DNA of 64,000 nucleotides from Nageia nagi (lineage: Eukaryota > Pinophyta), in NCBI GenBank assembly GCA_050084985.1, contig JBITNC010000001.1, forward strand, positions 118,048,001-118,112,000, read 5' to 3'. Positions 58,839-64,000 of this stretch are shown here, one piece after another; the first letter of the stretch is position 1, and every line of letters starts with the position of its first letter. The notes beneath the pieces were generated by a model. That model saw only the letters and a program-made list of their open reading frames with translations, made no database searches and was not told where the DNA came from. The translations under genes and the position numbers were made by a program.

Positions 58839-59557
58839 TATTAACACCTAAAATGGAATTTTAATTTAATTAAAATACCCATTTTTATTTATTTTAAATA
58901 ATTTATTTAATTCATTAAATAAATGCCTTTATCAATGTTTACTCTCATCTACCTTTGTGTTTTATGGTAACAGGTGGGTCAACCTCACAATAAGCCTAAT
59001 GAAGAGCCTAGGAACTCTACATGTTGCCTATAAAGGTGGAAGGGTGTGCATGATCATTGATATGATGTGATCTTGCATTATCCTAAATCCTTGATAGGTG
59101 GCAATTACTAGTGTCATTATTGACTGGTGTTTCTTAACACCACCTATCATTTCTAGAAATTATTATACTCTAAGCTATACATCCTATGATATTCCATACC
59201 CTCAATCATGATATTTTATATAATGAAGGTCTAAAAATGATACTAAGATTTGTGCAAGGCTAAACTAGAAGGATAACCTAGATGTCACCTAATTTTAGAG
59301 GTGTCACTAGGTTAAGGCTAGATCTATGGCTCCATTCTTCAAAGAGGCTCATTTGTCTCCTTTTATCTGAATATCACCTTCAATCATCATCACAAATAAG
59401 GTTCACATTTGTATCTTTCATTTTTCTAGTCTTGATAAGTTAAGGTTGATTTGATTGTTAGTATTACTCATCCTATAATTTTATATTTAATTGGTCAATT
59501 GAATATTCTATAATATACCATAATTTAATCATTAGTTTTATTATCTTAGTGTACACA
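58839..59557 (+). repeat. 3' LTR of the non-autonomous element
   Basis: Partner of 46,041-46,765, ending gtacaca; followed by CCAAC. Confidence 0.85.
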
Positions 59558-59562
59558 CCAAC

Positions 59563-61000
59563 ATAGGATGATTTTTAAATTCATAAGTGATATTAAGGAA
59601 ATAAGTCATACCTATCATGGGAGAAATATATAAATTATCCTTCATGACATGATTTCCCAAATCAATCCTCACTTGGTTCATCAATGCTCCTTGATTCCAT
59701 ATCCTATTATGCTCTTCCTTTCTATGAATATCTTCAAGCTATCAATTCCTCTTAAATATCCACTTCTTCATACACTAAATAATTTCATTTTTTTGTTCAT
59801 AAGAATATTCTTCATTTTACAAAAACCATTTTAACATAGCAGTTTCAAGTTTATCTAACAATATATGTTTCCTCATTTTATCTATCTTGAAAAATCATAT
59901 GGCAACTAAATAAATAAAATTTATTCACCTATTTTCTTGAGGAATGGATTAATGTCCATTGTACTCCTCATGAAACCATATGACTACCATTGATCATTCT
60001 TTACTTTCTTCACAAAAAAGACTTCATTGGGATAATTTACAATTTTTCCTTCAAAGTAACAACCAGTTCCAATGTTTCTCCCATAAAATAATTTCTTTTT
60101 GATAGGAAAAAACTATCTCTTCAACACGAAAATCAATCTCTATGGCTCCCAATAATGCCTTTAAAACATATGCCCTATCTTGCCAAAATTTTCTTAACAT
60201 AAAAATTGCACTTCATATTCATACTTCTATTATGCAAGTAATTAACAAATAGGTAAATTAGTAAGAAATAATTACCATTATTTTTGTAGTGTGGAGTAGA
60301 GTTCCTAGTGCTTCCCATAATTACATACTATTGTACATAGTTATACTTCATTTTTATGTTGCTTCCCAAGAAACCCTTACCAGTTTATTAAAAACATTTC
60401 TCTTTGATACCTCAATCAAATTTTTCTCAAAATATTCCCATGTTTCCCTTTCCCTTCAATATCAATACAATCCATTACTACCTTTTTAATTTTTATCCTA
60501 AAATAGTCCTTTTTCGTATAGTTCACTATTACATTCTTTAAAGAACTTTTAATCTCCTCAAAATTTGTTTTTGTTCTCATCAAATTGGTCCCTATGGCTC
60601 CTACTATATGAAGATCTTCATTGACTCCCTTTCCTAAATATGTTTTCTATTTCCCCTTCTTCCTTCATAATTCTTGAGTGAGCATCAAGAAATACCCTAA
60701 AGTTTGATTTCTTAAAGCTTTCATCTATTCCAAGTGAATGGTATTCCTTCCCACACTCAACCATAATTATTTCATCATTCGTAAGTGTTGTTGCCTCTTT
60801 TTCAATAATTAGCTAAATTTATTCTTTACAACTACTTTCATGAATATCAAAATTATGGAAAGATAATGAACTATTGTTAAAATTCACATAAAGATCATAA
60901 TTAGTCCCATACCTTTTAGCAAAGTCTTCATTGTTTCTCCATGTATCAAATATATCTCCTTTAAGCCTTATCCCCTTTCCTTATTGATCACAATCAGTCC
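59563..61000 (-). pseudogene. Old coding-like tract, segment A (N-terminal)
   Basis: Minus-strand pieces in changing frames: NFRVFLDAHSRIMKEEGEIE (about 60,700-60,640), YFRIKIKKVVMDCIDIEGKG (about 60,500-60,450), CYFEGKIVNYPNEVFFVKKV (about 60,060-60,005), KMRKHILLDKLETAMLKWFL (about 59,890-59,830) and SPMIGMTYFLNITYEFKNHP (about 59,625-59,567). The last reads on into segment B once the insertion at 46,041-59,557 is removed. No recognisable motif. Confidence 0.38.
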
Positions 61001-62600
61001 TATGTAATAATAGTTATAATTTATCATTTTTTTCAACTTTTTCTTTATCAACTTTTATATGATTTTTCTACATAAATCCCATACAAAATTTACATTATTC
61101 TAATACTCTAACAACTCACTCATATAAATATATCCATCTCATTTTAATGTCTTTCAAAAATAATTTATTTTTTGTTGCACCAATTGTAAATTGTTGAAAC
61201 TCTATAGTCCTTATTGTCCTTTTAGAAAAATAGCATTTATATCACAAACAATTTCATTCACATTTACATAAGTAGAAAAGTTTTATATAATATTATATGT
61301 ATGGTTCATTATGTGACCCATGTAATGAATTGGAATCATATATGAAGTAATTATTATTTGAATTTTTATATAAATTGTATTACTCTAACGATGCATGACA
61401 CTTGTAGCATTGACTCTAATGTTTATCTATAGATCTTACCTTAAGTGTTAATTTGGATAGAGACTTTCACTTATGAGCTTGATCCATCTCATATTATAAA
61501 GATTTTTATTTAGTAAGCACTCCACATATAATTAAATTCTCCAAGGTTAACATTCTTAGAATGATGATTTAGAATACTCTCACTTTTTGGTGATGTTTGG
61601 AGATTTTCCTTTCACTATTATGAAATTTATATGCCATGGAATCTATCAAAAATGAATTATTTATATTTAGGAAGGTATAACTTATGATAGAGATAACTAA
61701 TTTATTTGATTCCTTTTACATTAGAGAGTTATCAAAGATAACTTTCCAACACATATATGCATGCCAATCATTATTGAACATTTGATCATAATCCAAGGCA
61801 TTTCCATAGAATTGTTAAAACTACTAGTGCCAACACTGATAGTAGCACCCACATTACTATTTATAAGGATTTACAATGTGGTATTTTGCATTTTACATGT
61901 TTGGCATGTTAGTATGATGATTTGTTTATATAGGGACCAAAATATTACATAGGAATACTAGCATGGATGTTGATGAAGACCTAATTGTTCATCTGATGGT
62001 TCACTTGATACTTAATATAGTACCTAATATTTCACCTAATTATACACCTGACATATCAACATCAATGTTGAGGTTAGTGCTCATAGTGGAAAAATAGATC
62101 ATGTATAGGAAAAAGGTGAAGCATTTTGAGATGTTTGAAATTTACTGGGAAGTTGGAAAGCTATACAATTGCTTTAGGGACATCAGTTTCTACCTACGTA
62201 TCCATGTGGAGACTTGAGAGGAGGAGGAGAAGTTTTAGAGAAGAGAAGGAAGTTGGATAATGAATTAGAATATATTATAGACATGTTCATCATTGTTGTA
62301 GTTTATTTCTAAATTATTGGATTTAATGTTATGTTGAGGAAGCCTTACAAGATTATAAATCTTATTGTAAACTTGTTGCATAATAGAATCATGGGCTTGA
62401 TGGTGGCTACAATAAAATAATTCTCTCAAATTGAGAGGAACATCTTCAATAAACATGTATCAATTTTTTAGATGCTTTAATGTTGTTTCTATTCATGTTT
62501 CTTATTACAATTAAATTCTAGTTTCCATTTCAAATTCTATGATTTTAAATCTATATGTGATATTTCCTTTAAAGCTATAAGTTTAAGGAAGTTATAAAAA
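61000..62600. other. Unassigned AT-rich sequence, probably including a 5' LTR at its right end
   Basis: No coding region that I can support. Because a primer-binding site lies at 62,603, the sequence before it (perhaps from about 61.9 kb) should be the 5' LTR of the element that follows, but its partner is outside the window. Confidence 0.4.
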
Positions 62601-62602
62601 AA

Positions 62603-62616
62603 TGGGTATCAAAGCT
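62603..62616 (+). other. Primer-binding site (initiator-Met tRNA) of a gypsy element
   Basis: tgggtatcaaagct, one base longer than TGGTATCAAAGCT, lies upstream of a gypsy gag. Confidence 0.6.
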
Positions 62617-62639
62617 AAGTACCAAATTGGATCATATGA

Positions 62640-64000
62640 ATGCAAGGGAGAAGGAGTCAAAATTTGAATTTGCTTTCTAAAGGCACTAAGATTAGAAGAA
62701 GGATGAGGGTTGAATCCATGGAAGATGTTCATAAAGAAGAACCTCCTAAAGCCATCAAATCTGATAAAGAATTCTGAAGAAGATTTATTACAATTGGGAC
62801 TTACATGAAGAGATTATTTGACATGATATCAAATAAGGAGTCACCTCAAATGTAAAGAAGACAAGATAATGGTCTATCTTCAACACCACCAGCACTTGCT
62901 ACACCATTACCTTTCAAAATTGAGGATGCAATGGAGATTCCATTATATGGAGGAGATGGATACTAAGAAGTTGAATAATTAGCCAAGGAAACTAGAATTT
63001 TATTTCCAAGTGTAAGGGTTTATGGAGGAAGCAGCTAAAATTTCATTTACAAGGTTGAAACTAAATGGACATGCTTTGATATGGTGGGAAGCTCATTGTA
63101 AATCTCTCAAACATGAGAACCTATGACATGTTTCATCTTGAGAATATTTCAATCAATTGTAGAAGGATCAATTCTATCATTTAGAATACAACAAGAAACA
63201 ACTATTGAAATTGTAATTTCTAAGAAAACAAAAAGAGGATTATGTTAAATAATATACTACTAAATTTAGAAGATATACCATTGTGTTTGAGAGTTTTCTA
63301 AAATATCTAAGTGTGTTGATGAAGTATATTAGAGGTTTTTATATACATTTGAAAAAGAAAATAATGTTGTTTGATACTCTAAATTTTGATAAAACTTATG
63401 GGCAACCACAATATCTTACAAAGGATGGAAAAGACAAAAGATAATATGAGAACTTCAGGATGCATCATCAAGTAGAAATCAAGAGAAAGGAAAGTTCCAA
63501 GATAAAGGAAAAGGATTCAAGCAAGAGAAGAATACCAATGCTTTCATAAAAGTTAGCAAAAATTACTCTTAGTATGATAAGGATGGGCATGGCAATGAAG
63601 ATTATTGGGAACTTCATCAAGATAAGAAGAAACCAAAATGATGGATAGCCAAAAAAAGAAGCAAAAGATCAAGAATACTATTGTAGTGACAAAGGGAGAA
63701 ATAGTAGAAGATAATTCTAATGTTGATAATGATATAACTTGTTCTACTATACAAAAATAATATGGTCCAACTAAATAAAAATATAAAATACAATTATTTC
63801 ATCTTAAAATCCAAGTCAAGAAGATAAGAATTGATACTATCTTTGATCTTGATTCTCAATTCAATATTATTGTTGAAACTGAAGGAGAAACTCCAAAAGC
63901 CAAATATTGTATTAATTTGATCTCCTATAAATACATGCATACTCACACACCTAAAACTATTAATAATCATAAATTACCTTAATCCCTAAGGATTAAGTTT
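62640..64000 (+). pseudogene. Gypsy Gag and protease start, running off the window
   Basis: Plus-strand pieces through many stops: FKIEDAMEIPLYGGDGY (about 62,920-62,965), ISFTRLKLNGHALIWWEAHC (about 63,040-63,100), YNKKQLLKL-FLRKQKEDYV (about 63,190-63,245), and the knuckle NYS-YDKDGHGNEDYWELH (63,562-63,615), where all Cys positions have become Tyr. At 63,810-63,865 KKIRIDTIFDLDSQFNII is the protease active-site region, with Asp-Leu-Asp-Ser in place of Asp-Ser-Gly-Ser. No RT is reached before the end. Confidence 0.75.

Larger units (their letters stand above)
46041..59557 (+). mobile_element. Large non-autonomous LTR element (LARD-like) with nested insertions
   Basis: LTRs at 46,041-46,765 and 58,839-59,557 begin TATTAACACCTAAAA, flanked by CCAAA and CCAAC (imperfect 5-bp target duplication). 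A putative primer site follows the 5' LTR and a purine-rich caaagtggggcata precedes the 3' LTR. The internal region (about 6.4 kb after removing the nested gypsy) has no protease, RT or integrase, only one eroded ORF of unknown family plus tandem repeats. The LTR start and polypurine tract resemble those of the Tat element, so a Tat-type helper is plausible. Confidence 0.85.

Noticed and set aside
1-64000. tRNA, rRNA, microRNA or plastid/mitochondrial insertions
   Set aside because: I looked for cloverleaf, rDNA-like and organelle-gene-like sequence and saw nothing I could support. The only tRNA-like matches are primer-binding sites.

Overview
This is a plant nuclear window made almost entirely of nested retrotransposons. 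The evidence is Ty1/copia and Ty3/gypsy polyproteins of plant lineages, a plant mobile domain gene, a pentatricopeptide-repeat (PPR) gene fragment, a CACTA DNA transposon, AT-rich sequence and very low gene density. A seed plant with a large repeat-rich genome, such as a gymnosperm, fits best, but nothing here fixes the species. I see no intact host gene, tRNA, rRNA or organelle insertion.

Layout. (1) 1-17.1 kb: a badly eroded minus-strand gypsy element (gag, protease, RNase H, RT, RNase H, integrase, then a long extra ORF that leaves the window at base 1). Its LTR+gag end is tandemly duplicated (11.73-16.06 kb), and a complete 5.4 kb copia element (1762-7132) is inserted between its integrase and its extra ORF. 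(2) 17.17-20.24 kb: a copia element on the minus strand, cut off inside RT, with a primer-binding site and the start of its 5' LTR at 20.24 kb. (3) 21.64-21.78 kb: a gypsy gag zinc-knuckle fragment. (4) 23,974-41,553: a complete 17.6 kb Tat-lineage gypsy element on the plus strand with 848-bp LTRs and a CTAAT target duplication. Besides gag-pol it carries a sense ORF of unknown family and an antisense, intron-containing plant mobile domain gene. (5) 42,264-44,896: a young 2.6 kb element that is only LTR, leader, one intact gag ORF and LTR. (6) 46,041-59,557: a large non-autonomous LTR element, itself holding a 5.6 kb gag-plus-integrase-tail gypsy derivative (48,289-53,922) and a 1,089-bp CACTA element (55,704-56,792) carrying a PPR gene piece. 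(7) 62.6 kb to the end: the start of another gypsy element (gag and protease, plus strand).

Removing elements 4, 5 and 6 joins four leftover segments (22.1-24.0, 41.6-42.3, 44.9-46.0 and 59.6-61.0 kb). All four have coding-like minus-strand reading frames, and translation crosses at least two of the insertion sites in frame. I take this as the remains of one long older coding sequence of a family I do not recognise. Most broken residues look like cytosine-deamination damage (Gln, Trp and Arg codons to stops, Cys to Tyr, LTR ends TG to TA).

Six insertions have precise ends with target duplications (GAATT, CTAAT, TACAA, GTAAT, ATT, and the imperfect CCAAA/CCAAC), so the nesting order is well supported. 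All calls are by eye from the sequence; no searches were run.
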